The notes under the pieces: generated by a model
What the model was told of the DNA's origin: nothing
Database searches by the model: none
The model's input: only the letters and a program-made list of their open reading frames with translations
Made by a program: the position numbers and the translations under genes
Source: Neolentinus lepideus HHB14362 ss-1
Lineage: Eukaryota; Basidiomycota; Agaricomycetes; Gloeophyllales; Gloeophyllaceae
Direction: 5' to 3'
Assembly (NCBI GenBank): GCA_001632425.1
Contig: KV425559.1
Span: 317,577-381,576 of the forward strand
DNA length: 64,000 nucleotides
Shown here: positions 23,066 to 34,243 of the stretch, one piece after another
Layout: each line of letters opens with the position of its first letter
Position numbering within the stretch: position 1 is the stretch's first letter

Positions 23066-26000
23066 ATGGTGGCGACGCGTGCTGGCCGCCAGCATTCCCC
23101 TAGAAAACTCAAGTTTAACGAAAAGTTGACTGGAAAGGGACTTTCGACGGATGCTCTGCTCAAAAAGCTGAAGAATCTGCATACGGAACTCGCGGAATTG
23201 GACCAGGAACTAGTCGATGTGAATTCGCTGTCCGTCGCTCGGAAGGAGCTCATAAACACGTCGATCTTGCTTCACAAAGACAGGGGAGTTAAGGCGTACG
23301 CTGCCTGCTGCCTATCTGATATTCTGAGACTATACGCTCCCGATGCACCCTATACACACACCGAACTGCGCGATATCTTCCAGTTCTTCATCAAGCAGCT
23401 CACCTCTGGTCTGCAAAGCGCGGATTGTGCCTACTACAATGAGTACTTTCATCTTCTGGATACTCTGTCGACCGTTCAATCAGTTGTGCTCGTTTGCGAT
23501 CTGCCCCAGGCGGATGCGCTCATGCTGGAGATCTTCCGCGCATTCTTTGGTATCGTCCGACGTGATCTACCCAAGAAGATTGAGATCTTCATGACGGATA
23601 TTCTCGTGACCCTCATAGAAGAGTCCCAAAGCTTCCCGTCGGAGGTATTGGAGTCGATCATGGCACAGTTCATGGACAAGAATACGGTGAGTAACGAGCC
23701 AGATTGTATATTGTCGTCTCCTCACTCCCTGCAGCGTATGGATCAGCCCGCGTATCGCCTCGCGGTCGATGTATGCAATAAGACAGCCGGCAGGCTGCAG
23801 CGGCACATCTGCCAGTACTTCTCGGACATCATCATCTCGAACTCGGAGCAAGAAGAACTGCAGGAGGTCCGGTCCGCCCACGACCTCATTAAGAAGTTGA
23901 ACCACTCCTGTCCCACTGTCTTGCACAACGTTATCCCGCAGCTGGAGGAGGAGCTCAAAGTCGAACTTGTGCCACTACGCGTGATGGCGACGCAGGTGCT
24001 CGGCGAGATGTTTGCCGACGTAAACGGTGTGGACCTCGTGAAGAAATACCCGAGTACGTGGCAGATCTGGCTCTCGCGGAAGAATGATCGGACGCCCGCG
24101 GTGCGATTAGCGCTAGTGGAAGTGACGAAGGGGCTGATTTCGAAGCCACCGGAGATTCATAAAGCGATAGAGGGTGAGGATGGTGTTATCTTGTATATGG
24201 GTCGGCGAGTTCACGTTCGTTCCAGAGGCATTACAGGCGAAGCTCCTGGACCCTGATGAGAAAGTCCGCGCAGCTGTTTGCAAGGTCTACAGCCTACTTG
24301 ACTATGAGACCGTGGTTCACCACGTCTCGGAAGAGCTGCTGCGATCGCTTGCTGGGCGAGGCGCTGATAAAAAGGTGACGTTTCTTTCGTTGTTATGATT
24401 GGGAGTCTTCCTTTGACTTCTCTATCACAGCACTCTGTTCGGTCGGAGGCACTCCACAGCCTCGGGAGACTGTATGGCTTGGCGTATCCGGAGATGTGCG
24501 ACAGCTGTTATAATCCTTTCTAACTCTCGCTAATGTGCTTGCAGCGAGAACAACGACCCTCGAGCCATGTCTCACTTTTCGTGGATCCCACAAGAAATTT
24601 TGCACTTGCTCAAGCTTGGTGTGGAAGTCAGAACTCTCGCAGAGAAAGTCCTCGTGGAGCACATTCTCCCTCTTCCCTCACCTCCGACACAATCGTTATC
24701 GAAGAACATCGAGATCGACGAATCTGCCTGGGTCGATAGGCTGTTGACAACAATGAGGTACCTTGATGAGTCGGCCGTGAGCGGTTTGCTGGCCGTGTCA
24801 GGGTTGAAGATTGTGTATGTACTCTTCATACTTAGCAGTGTTTCAGATCTTATCCATCTGTTTGTGCAGGCACCCAAGTCTGTATGATAAATATGTTCAG
24901 AATTGCATTGAATACAACGTAGGTATACACACCCAACTGCCGTTGCATCTGGTGCTGACAGGTATCCTAGGGCGGTGTCATTGACGCAAATCGCGACGCC
25001 ATCATCACGAAGCTGAATACCACAATTCAGCGAATAGCACGTGAGTACTGTCAAAGACCAGGGGCTGTGTGTGCTGAGGTTGGTCGGCCATACAGGTCAG
25101 TCTCACGATCCTCAGAAAGTATCGGAAGATCTGCACACTTTCGCCAAGCTTAACGAGAGGAGACTGTACAAGCTGCTGTCAACGTGTATGGATCCTCAGG
25201 TTGATCTGAAAGCTCTGATCAAAGCCACAGTAAGTGCTCTTCCTATCCACGAAGATTCTTTTTGCAGACAGCATCACGATCTCTTTTCCTACCCCCAGAA
25301 CGAGTTTCTCAAGCGTCTAGGAGAACATTCATCCGCCATTGTGTCCACGATGGCCTACATCCTCCGCCGCACCAGTCTGCGCATCGTCAACCAATCATCC
25401 GTCCCGCCTCTCATTCGTCGAATCCAGAAAGCCCGTAGAGACGATGAGGACGAAGATATGGACGGGTCATGCGACCTTCGTCACGCTCAAACGGTGCTGA
25501 CATATATGTCAAAACATTGTCCGGCGGTATATAAGCCGCATGTGGCAGAGCTGACAAAGGCCATCGCGGACGAGAAGAACTCGAGGCTTGTGGAGGTATG
25601 CTTGCAGGCGTTGGCAGCGATTGCGATGTGGGATGCAAAGCTCGCGCCCAGTGATAAGTGAGTGCTTGTTCCTGGTCCGTGTTCCATGCAGCTTTCAGTC
25701 TTACTCTGGTGTGGTAGGCGGACGACAGAGAGACTGATGCGCTTTGTGCGCCAGTCGAACCACCGACAAGCTAAGTTTGCTGCACGACTGCTCGCGTGTA
25801 GCAAGAATGCCACTGAGTTGTGTGGTGAAGTAGTTGATGTATGTAGCTTTCTTCTCGTTTTGGTGCGAAGTAAGGACTGACTTTGGATAGTCCATAACGA
25901 ATGATATGACGCAAGCCGACGCCGACCAGTTACTTGCCCATATTGCCGTTCTAGCAGAATTTGCGTCAAGTGCGCCTGATGCGTTTGAGCAGCAGAGCGA

Positions 26001-27969
26001 TGTCAACACTGCGTTCTTGTTGAAGGAAGTGCTCATGGTGCCGATCTCTCTAGAGTCGGTGCGTCCATCTTGCCTTATTTTCCTGCTAGGGCATATCTGA
26101 GACTCTATGCTCAGAACCGAGAAGAAGAGGAAGACGAATGGGTCTCAGATGAGAATATGACCCCACAACTACGATCCAAGCTTCTCTCGATTAAGATATA
26201 TCGCAACCGGTGTCTGGCTCACGCCTCGTCTGAGTCTGCATTGGACATTGCAACCCCCGTTCTGAAGATGCTCATTACACTTTTGGAACATGAAGGATCA
26301 TTTCAGGACGATACGCAGGACGAGTACGTATCTTTTGTCACTGCTCGTCTCCGTGGCTGACGAACTGGATGACAGTCCTCGCGTGAAGTCCCGACTGCGG
26401 CTAGCAGCGGCTACGGCTCTACTGCAACTAGCGTCTGTACCCGCATACGCGAGTGCGATCGTGCCAAACTTTGTGCTATTGGCGTTAGTGGTGCAGGTGA
26501 GCTATAAAGTCCCTTGTCTGTAAGGGCCCCTCTGAACATCGTCTAGGATTCATGTTTCAAGGTCCGGCTAGCATTTGTGCAGAAGGTTGTGTCAGCACTG
26601 CAGACGCAGAAGGTGCCGTACCGGTATAACGTGCTCCCGTTCCTTACTGCACTGGATCCAGATCCGGAAGTTATTAAGACGGTTAGTCCTAGTGTATCGT
26701 CTGAGAGGAGTGAATTCTGATGGGTCTTAGGCGAGAGCTTATGTAACGTTCGCCATACGTACTTTGCCTACAGGTAACTTACTCAGTTGACATAGTCGAA
26801 TTTTGGCTCACGAGACTGTACTGGTAGCGGTCAGACTCGAACACTTCGAGCTGATGTTCATACGCCTACTCCACTTGCTTGCGCATCACCCCGATTTTGC
26901 GACCACACACGAGGCATTGATCGACATTGCCAGGTGAGTAATGTGTGCAGCTAGTGGTATACCCTCTGACGCGTCTATCAGATATATCGAGCTCTATCTG
27001 GAGCTGGTATCTTCACGAGACAATGTCTCCTTACTTTACTTCCTTGCGATGAAAGCGAAGACTGTGCGAGACGCGGATTCGACGGCGCACAGCGAGGTAC
27101 GCTTGTCAAAGACGTCATGGGCCTTATCTCCGATCTGAAGCATTCTTCAGAACTTGTATGTCGTGAGCGAGCTTGCGCAGGGGCTCATCAAAGCCCGCGC
27201 ACATGCACAGTCATGGAACCTGGACAGTTATCCTGGCAAGCTGAAGCTACCGTCGGATATTCTGAGACCGTTGCCTAATGCTGAAGTCGCCAACAAGGTG
27301 GGTCTATGGTATGTACAGCTTGTGCCTTGCGTACTCATGTACTATGCAGATTGTGAAGACGTCGTATCTTCCTGTCGAGACGACCACCTGGTTGGTTGAT
27401 AGGGCGCAGAAGAATGTGACAAAGGTTCGTCCCAGGGGAGATAAGATGAGTTTGGATACATTCATACTGATGATGCTGTTGCAGGCCCGAGCAACTGCCG
27501 TTGAGCGGAAACCAGCACCGAAGCGGAAAGCCGAGCCGAAGGCCAACGGACACTCCAAGTCAGCCCATCCCTTTTCTGATCTCGTACACTGTCGGCGTCG
27601 CTGACCTTCCACTGCGCCTTAGGAGACCCAAAGTCAAAAAGAGTCGACGTAACCGTGATGAGGATGAGGACGATAATGATGATGATGACGAGGACGAAGA
27701 CGAAGATTCGGGTGTTGGATCCGATGAGGTGGATGAAGACGAGAAGATGCATACTGCTGATGAGGACGAGGAGAGTGAGAAAGAGAAGAAGCCGGAGAGG
27801 TTGGGTAGGAGTGCGAGGACGAAGGCGAACGTGAGCTCGCCTCAGCTGAGGTTCAGCCTGCCTCTATCATTCAGATACTGACTAGACTTCATTACAGGCG
27901 AAGATTAAGGAACAGACTAAGAGGAAGAAACGAGCGAGCGGAAGGAGCGCCGCATCGTCGGACGACTAG
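23066..27969 (+). CDS. PDS5: Cohesin-associated protein Pds5
   Basis: Twenty-two exons: 23066-23686, 23735-24173, 24226-24374, 24431-24495, 24545-24814, 24870-24918, 24971-25040, 25096-25229, 25299-25657, 25718-25838, 25891-26058, 26115-26323, 26376-26496, 26547-26681, 26731-26773, 26828-26933, 26982-27096, 27151-27297, 27350-27424, 27485-27558, 27623-27830 and 27898-27969. They total 3750 nt and give 1249 residues, near the length of yeast Pds5. The N-terminus carries the family pattern LKFNEKLTGKGLSTDALLKKL and KAYAACCLSDILRLYAPDAP. The body is HEAT-repeat helices. The tail is a highly acidic Asp/Glu block (about residues 1160-1200) followed by a basic end (KRKKRASGRS). Pds5 binds Scc1 and controls cohesin loading, acetylation and release. 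All introns are GT-AG. The ATG at 23066 is chosen because the few upstream in-frame codons lack another ATG. Confidence 0.95.
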
Positions 27970-28756
27970 TGCTGGCATTTTCATACAATATACGAATGGT
28001 TAGGATGTAAGTGTGTCTTATCTTTATACACATCTTGGGCGTTTTAGTTTTGTGTTTGGGTCCCTGCTTTGTCGTACTGTATTCGCCTCTGCATTGCGCA
28101 GTGTTGTCTATGCTTCATCCATCATCTAGCAAGTGATACCCGTAATTTATTGATTGCACGCAAGCGCATTATGTTGTTGGACTTAGAAGCCACCGGATCA
28201 GTGACGTCACGCGTATCTTATTTGGAAGGTGAATTTCTCTTTTTACACCGATGTGTGACACTCCGTAGCTTCAATCTTTTGATGGATAAAGGCAACAGGG
28301 ATCACTTTGTATTAATCATTTATTCCCTTACCATACCATATTCTGCCTATCCTCATTGCTCGTGTTTTGTAGTCTACTGCCGATGAATGACCAAAGCTAT
28401 GTAATCAACAGACGACTGAACCTCAAACAGGGTATAAGTATTCTGTTCTTATTTAATACCACCATACGTTTTCTTTCAGGCCCGAGCAGTTTCCAAGGAT
28501 CGCAAACCATCAGCCATTCTATGTCCTGGACAATGCAGCAACCTCGTTTACAAGACAGTGCGATAAACCTATAACGTCCATTGCTGTATGGCTCCCCTGT
28601 GTTGAACGCCACGCCCTCCAAATAACCGTAAATCATGGACTGCACTGCCACAGTAACTATTTCGGGAAATACAGAAAGTGGTCCGACAAGCGTCTCTAGT
28701 GTACACGGCGCCTACCAACATCGACTCACTTGCGTTCTGGCTTAAAACTCGTCTGC
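27970..28756. other. PDS5 3' region and SRE1 promoter
   Basis: The 787-bp gap between tandem genes holds no coding feature. It contains one perfect ATF/CREB-type palindrome (TGACGTCA) at 28202-28209, about 550 bp upstream of the SRE1 start. Its relevance is unknown. Confidence 0.5.
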
Positions 28757-31700
28757 ATGGACAACGCTCCTAGTTCGAGCTCTCGGAGCTCCTCTCGAAA
28801 CCTGGACTCGGAGCACCCTCAGTCGGAACTCTTGGACCCGTCCGACCCGCTCAATCTTATACTGAACAACATGTCCTCTAGCGGAGACTCGTCTATGGAG
28901 GACTCGCCATTGTCGTCTCATGGAAGTCCGCCGGACTGGTCGGACTTGTCTGCGTTATGGTCAAATTCGACGCCGGAGCAGGATGCTATCATGACCGAGA
29001 ACATGAAGTTCACGCAGGACATGAATATCGACTTTAACTTTTCGTTCCCTATGGACTTGGACTTCAACCCGGCATCGTCAATAGACCCCAGCGCGTTGAA
29101 TCTCAACTACAATGGTGTGTCACCGTTGAACTTCTCTGCGCTGTCGGCGTCCGAAGGCACATTCCTCCCTCCTCACGAACTGCTGAACATCCCTTTCCCG
29201 CTGACTCAACAATCCAATGCCAGTGATGCGAATACTTTCTCCTTCTCTGGGCATGAAACTAGTCATCGTCGTCTGAGCATTACGTCGTCTTCTTCCTCTT
29301 CGGGAGCATCCCTCTCCCCTATCCTAGAGCACAATCCACCGGTAGACATCAGTCCCCAGCTGACTCCAATGGACAAGTCTGATCCAGCGGAAGAGCTTGC
29401 GCACAAAGTCCGCCAAGCTGCGGGAGTCACTCTGGCTGTGCCAGTGTCAGCGCAGATGCAGAACGCAATGGCTTCAGGTTACCATCTTTTCACATAATCC
29501 TGTCCCGATAAGAATTCTAATATCCGTTTAACAGTCATACAAGCTCCTCAGCCCAAGCTGCCCATTCCACGTCTGCCACGTCCCAATGCTAATCATTCTG
29601 CGGCTAAAACTAAACGCATTGTCGCGAAACCTAGCCCGCCACCTGCTACTGCGTCTACCCCGACCTCTCGCTCTTCTACCTCTTCCCCTCCCCCATCTGT
29701 CACTGAATCCGCTTCTTCTCTCGACTTCCCCGCCACCTCTCTACCGAGCACGTTACTCTCTGGTACATCCGCGGCGGTAGCACCGACTACTGGCCGGGGC
29801 AAGACGAGTCACACCACGATTGAGCGTAGGTACCGCACAAATTTGAATGCGCGGATACAAAGCTTGCGGAGGGCCGTGCCTGCACTGAGGGTGCTTGAGC
29901 AGAAGGAAGGCAAGGCAGATTTCGGTGATGTTGTGAACGAGAGAGGCTTCGTTGACGGTGTTAGGGTTGCGCGTAAGACGAGCAAGGCGAGTATATTGGG
30001 TAAGGCAGTGGAATATATCCGGTAAGTGGAGTATTTGTAATTCCTGTCAATATTCTGAACACCATACCAGCGTTCTGAAGAAGCGCGAGACCCGGTTAAA
30101 GCGCGAGCAGGACGGCCTCAGATGCCTCATCTGCGGTCTCGTAGGTGGGCCGGCTCTCATAAAGGAATGGGAGCGAGAGTGGAGAGAGAAGTTCGGAGGC
30201 GAGGAGAAGGACGAGGTCGAGGACGAGGAGGAGGAAAGCGATGACGATGACAGTGAGGAAGACGAGGGTCGAGCGAAGAAGAAGGCGAAGGTGGCAGCAA
30301 AACCTCCAGCTCCGAAGAAGGAGAAGAAACCTCCAGCGCCCAAGCCCGAGCCCACTCTTGGCGCCGATCCCAGCGTGGTGCCGGAGAAGAGGAAGCGAGG
30401 GAGACCTAGGAAGGTCCCTCTGCCCACCCCCGCGCCGGTGCCGGTGTACCCCACCGAGATCGCTATTGCACCTGTAGCGACTGCGATGCAAGGAGTGGTG
30501 CAGAAACAGGAGGAGCAACCACAACCACCTGCATCTGCTGCCGCACCCGAGGCACAGACTCAGTCGGGCCAACAGTACCTCCTCGCGGCGTTTGCGTTCT
30601 TCTCGTTCTTCGATTCGCCGTTGACGTCTTCGCAGACAAGCGGCCAGCATCATATGCATACGGGGACCGTACTGTCCCCCGTGCCCCACGTCCAGCTTGA
30701 GGAGAGCGGAATTATGTGGCGGGACGTCGTGCAGGTGTTCCACGTCATCGTGTCAGCGCTGGTGTTCCTCTCGGTCGTTGTGCCGTGGTTGCCTGGTGTC
30801 TTACGCCGCTCGAAGTTGTCTTCGCTGGCGCTATCGCCCTTCAGCATCAACTCTTTACGATCATCATCTTCTCGTACGGATGAGCCGGCTGCGTCAAGTC
30901 AGCCGCTCAAGAGAGCGCGCAGTGTCTCTAAGTCTGGTATCAATATCGCTTTGACAACGGCGCTCCTTCCAGCTAACCGTGGCCTGTCGTATGAGGCCAT
31001 GCGTTTGAGAGAAGCGCTGGGGGTGTACGATGGTTTCATTGGGCTTGTGCAGGGTGTTTTGACCGGGAAGAAGAAAGGCAGAAGCTACGAGGTTCGGCAG
31101 GCGGAGCAGAGGGCATGGGGACGATTGGGCGAACTTGTCGTGCTGGATGGTTAGTCGTGATCTCGTCGAATAGTGATTCCGCGCAATATGCTCATATTCA
31201 ATTTCTTCAGGTACTACTTCAGTATCGACCCGCCTGCAGACATACTGGTGCATGCGGCTGCGCACGCCGTACTTCACGGCGTCGGCGTCAGATTTGTGCA
31301 CACTTTCGCTGATCATCCATCCGGTCTTCAAAGTGAATGCGGAACAGTTCTGGGCACGGGCACTGCAGTCGGAGTTCATCCGACCGTATGAACGGCTAGT
31401 CTTGGAGACCATGACCGTCGACGAGGCGGCAGAACGTCTCGCGGCAGAGCCAAAGCGCCAGGAAGGCCAGAGCAAGGGCGCGTACTGGGCGAGCAGTCCA
31501 CTGCGCGTGCTGGCGGAAGGACTGTTATGTCAGCGATTGAGACACGATTCCGCAACACTCTTCGTCCGTACTGTCCTGCGCAAGGGTCGGAGATCCACGG
31601 AAGACGATGAGAATGAGGATAAGCACCACGTCGCGGAAGCTTTGGACCCTGAAGAGGTTATGGCCATGGAGAAGGAGCGCCGACGTACGATTGACGCGGG

Positions 31701-32127
31701 CAAGTCCTTAGGCGGATTGACGGCGGAGCTCTCGGAGTATCTCGAGAAGATCTGGGAGACTGGGTACTGCTCGCCCGATGCTCTGGATGCGGACGATGGT
31801 CATTCTGAATCCGTGCAGTTGAATGCGGAAGTCAGGCCACTCATTCGTGCGTTGATGCTGTACCGCCAGATCTTCCCGTCTTGTCTTGCTGGCAACACAG
31901 GCGAGGGCTCGATCTCCCTTATCTTGTCACCGCCTCCATCACCCTCAAGGAAGAATCCCGAGTTGCATAAGGCGCTCAGAGATGCTCTTGGGTCGGCTGT
32001 GTTTGAGAATTTGGCGTCGGGCCAGTATTCTGGAGGGGAGGATAAGTTGAGTGCGTTGATGGAGGATGCTAGAGATCAGGTTGTCGATATGATAGTCGCA
32101 TCTGAGCGGGCGAGACGGGGGTTCTAA
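28757..32127 (+). CDS. SRE1: SREBP-type transcription factor Sre1
   Basis: Four exons, 28757-29477, 29535-30021, 30071-31149 and 31211-32127, encode 1067 residues. Residues 1-240 are an acidic Ser/Pro/Asp-rich activation region. The bHLH starts near residue 331 with HTTIERRYRTNLNARI; the tyrosine at 340 replaces the arginine of ordinary bHLH proteins and is diagnostic of SREBPs. The loop is long, about 30 residues, before TSKASILGKAVEYI. A Glu/Asp-rich run and an AT-hook-like KRKRGRPRK follow. Hydrophobic segments near 571-583 and 620-645 are likely the two membrane spans of an ER hairpin, and the C-terminal half fits the DUF2014 region. By family the protein is held in the ER and cleaved in low sterol or low oxygen to free the N-terminal factor. 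Splice sites are canonical. Confidence 0.93.
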
Positions 32128-32463
32128 TTTCTAACGTATGTTTTGCTTGTGATATCATTGGACTTGTTTATTTCTTTTGCTTTCGATTGACGGAATGATG
32201 TTGGGTATATCTATTCTTCCTCCCTCCCTCCCCCCCTTTTGATCTACGTACATTACGGAGAGTAGTCTGTCGTAATCTCGTGTTCTTGGAGTAGTAATAC
32301 AATGCATACGTGTATCATCTCGCCACCGTAACTCGCTGAGTGGTAACATATACAATATAGTCAGTGTCACGGTGCAATATCAGCTGCAGGTTTCACGTGC
32401 TCCAAAGCTCCCAAATATTCCCACACCAATGCGATTGTCACTGAACGGTGTCCTCAACGTTCT
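32128..32463. other. SRE1 3' region and promoter of the downstream gene
   Basis: It includes a pyrimidine-rich tract near 32216-32240 (CCTCCCTCCCTCCCCCC), which is purine-rich on the opposite strand. No other gene was seen. Confidence 0.5.
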
Positions 32464-32482
32464 ATGTCTGCCACAAGTCTGA
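32429..32482 (+). promoter_or_regulatory. Possible overlapping upstream ORF
   Basis: An ATG at 32429 opens a 17-codon frame that ends at 32482, after the ATG of the membrane-protein gene at 32464 in another frame. If transcription starts upstream of 32429, this uORF would reduce initiation at the main start. The transcript start is unknown. Confidence 0.25.
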
Positions 32483-33099
32483 CGATACGGTGCGTTTGAC
32501 CCATTTATACTCTCAGGCTACGCATCTAAACATCGCATATCCAGGATACTGGCGTTGTTATTGGCATACGCCTTGCTCCCATTGGCAGTAAATGCCCAAG
32601 CAGGATCCCAGCACTTCAGTCATAACATTAATGCCGTAGTACCGAACGAGACAGTTGGGGGAAACTATGTATGTCGACCGTTCGGGCGGTGCGAGCCATG
32701 TCCAGAAGATGCGGTATGTGCATGCCTGCTTCTGAACTTGCAACTGTAACCTGAACTTGGATCGGACTTGTGAAGCTTCACGAACCCTTCTGCCAGCCTT
32801 TCGGAAACCGGCGGTTAATGCACTGCAGTAATGCCACACAAGTCTCTGTCACCGCCATGGCAACCCATACAACATCCTATTACGATCATGGACAGCAGCT
32901 CCAAGGCGAGACGCCGGCGTGGCAGTCTTGTGGGCGCATCCCCGAGCAGGAACGAGCGGATTTTTATGAATTCGTTGCATGCAATCTGGCTTTTGCGCTG
33001 GTGGCGCTTGGATTGGTAGCTGTTAGGACGAAGAGGATGGAGGCGATAGTGGCCAGAAGGATTGCTGCGAGGATCGGGTTGGTGAGAGGAGGCGGATGA
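32464..33099 (+). CDS. Small Cys-rich membrane protein, function unknown
   Basis: Four exons, 32464-32489, 32545-32713, 32776-32841 and 32896-33099, give 154 residues. The first 23 form a signal peptide or anchor (MSATSLTIRILALLLAYALL, then PLAVNA). The middle is a Cys-rich extracytoplasmic part with CRPFGRCEPCPEDA, PFCQPFGNRR and MHCSNATQ, eight or so cysteines including SCGR. A transmembrane segment (about residues 120-137) follows, then a basic tail (RTKRM, RRIAARIGLVRGGG). I recall similar uncharacterised proteins across basidiomycetes, so it is probably a conserved type I membrane protein. The last acceptor is a tandem CAGCAG, allowing loss of one glutamine. Confidence 0.8.
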
Positions 33100-33366
33100 A
33101 ATTGAGAAGTTCGAGCTGTCTCTCGTTCAGGTACGTTCCCCATTATTGTATAACAGAGTGCACCGCAACCCCACAATTTGCATATTGACATGCAGCTCTC
33201 GCTCAGATTGCTGTGGATGGCGTGCCCTGAGTGAAGAAGTGTGCGTCTCATGGAATGTACTCCTCACGCTCATGTCACCACTCAAGAAAGCTCCCTGCAT
33301 TCATACACGCTCGATGTGGTGTAGTAGAGTTAATACTCTGGATGTCCTCCCGACCAGAGCCCATCA

Positions 33367-33880
33367 TCACCCAACCTTCAGCTTCTTCCGCTTGCCCTCT
33401 GTGTCATCCTTTTCTATGGCTTGCTTCACCGCTGCTGGACTGACAACCGGCATCGGCCGCGTCGCAAACACAATCTTTCGTCGGACCAATCCGATCATCT
33501 CGTAGCTCGTTTGTTTCGACTCCTCCACATCCATCTCCTCAGCATCATCTTGCCTTGATCTTGATCCTGCGCGGTGCAAGACAGCGAGCGGTTTCTGGAG
33601 CGTGACAATTTTGCCTTCAAGGAGATGATGTCCAATGAGCAATGTCGGCTTTGCGTTGTCCTACTGAGAGATTGGTTGAAACGGCCTAGATATGTCACGC
33701 ACCACGTACCCCTTCCAGCTTAAGCTTCCCGACGTGCTGTCCAAAACTGTCTCCTTCGACCACGAGTGTGCCCTGAAGCTCGATTAGGACAACTTCGGAG
33801 TTGCAGAGCTTGGCGAGGTTCAGGGGAAGTTGTGTTGCAGTAGTAGAGGAAGGAGAAGGAAGATTGATTGGGATTATCAT
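33367..33880 (-). CDS. CTF8: Ctf8, subunit of the Ctf18-RFC clamp loader
   Basis: Two exons, 33880-33710 and 33660-33367, give 154 residues, slightly longer than yeast Ctf8. Family features are VVLIELQGTLVVEGD, GKLKLEG at the exon end, then KPTLLIGHHLLEGKIVTLQK with KPLAVL, and YEMIGLVRRKIVFATRPMP. The C-terminus ends in a basic KRKKLKVG. Ctf8 forms a trimer with Dcc1 and the Ctf18 C-terminus in the alternative PCNA loader needed for sister-chromatid cohesion and fork checkpoint signalling. The gene converges with the membrane-protein gene and diverges from the hydrolase gene. The intron is 49 nt and GT-AG. Confidence 0.9.
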
Positions 33881-34243
33881 TGGAAAATGGGTACGATAAT
33901 CTGGTGGTTGATCAGTACCAGAATGTATATATGAGGTCCTCAATCGAAGCTGAGAGAAGAGACAGAACACGGTGTGACCAGACGCGTTAATTAGCGTCAC
34001 GCACATTGTGAAGTACCGTATAAGCTCGCGCTTCTTGATGGCCAACTTTCGAAAAGCAATTCTTGGTCGGTCTATTAGTTCCTGGGTATGCAAGACGCCT
34101 TCGTCTACGAACTCTGTTGACGTAACTTTTTCTGATATATCTAGGCATGTGATACTTCATCGCCGCAGGACTTATCGGCGGCGCCGCATTTATAAAGTAA
34201 CATAAGTTTGGTGAATGTGGAGGACTGCTCATAGCTTTAGGTC
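33881..34243. promoter_or_regulatory. Shared promoter interval of CTF8 and the hydrolase gene
   Basis: A 363-bp interval separates two divergent start codons and so should contain both promoters. I see no strong recognisable element. Confidence 0.5.

Noticed and set aside
30096..30743. 215-codon minus-strand frame within SRE1
   Set aside because: It is the antisense of the Glu/Asp- and Lys-rich part of Sre1 and yields a Leu/Arg-rich low-complexity product.
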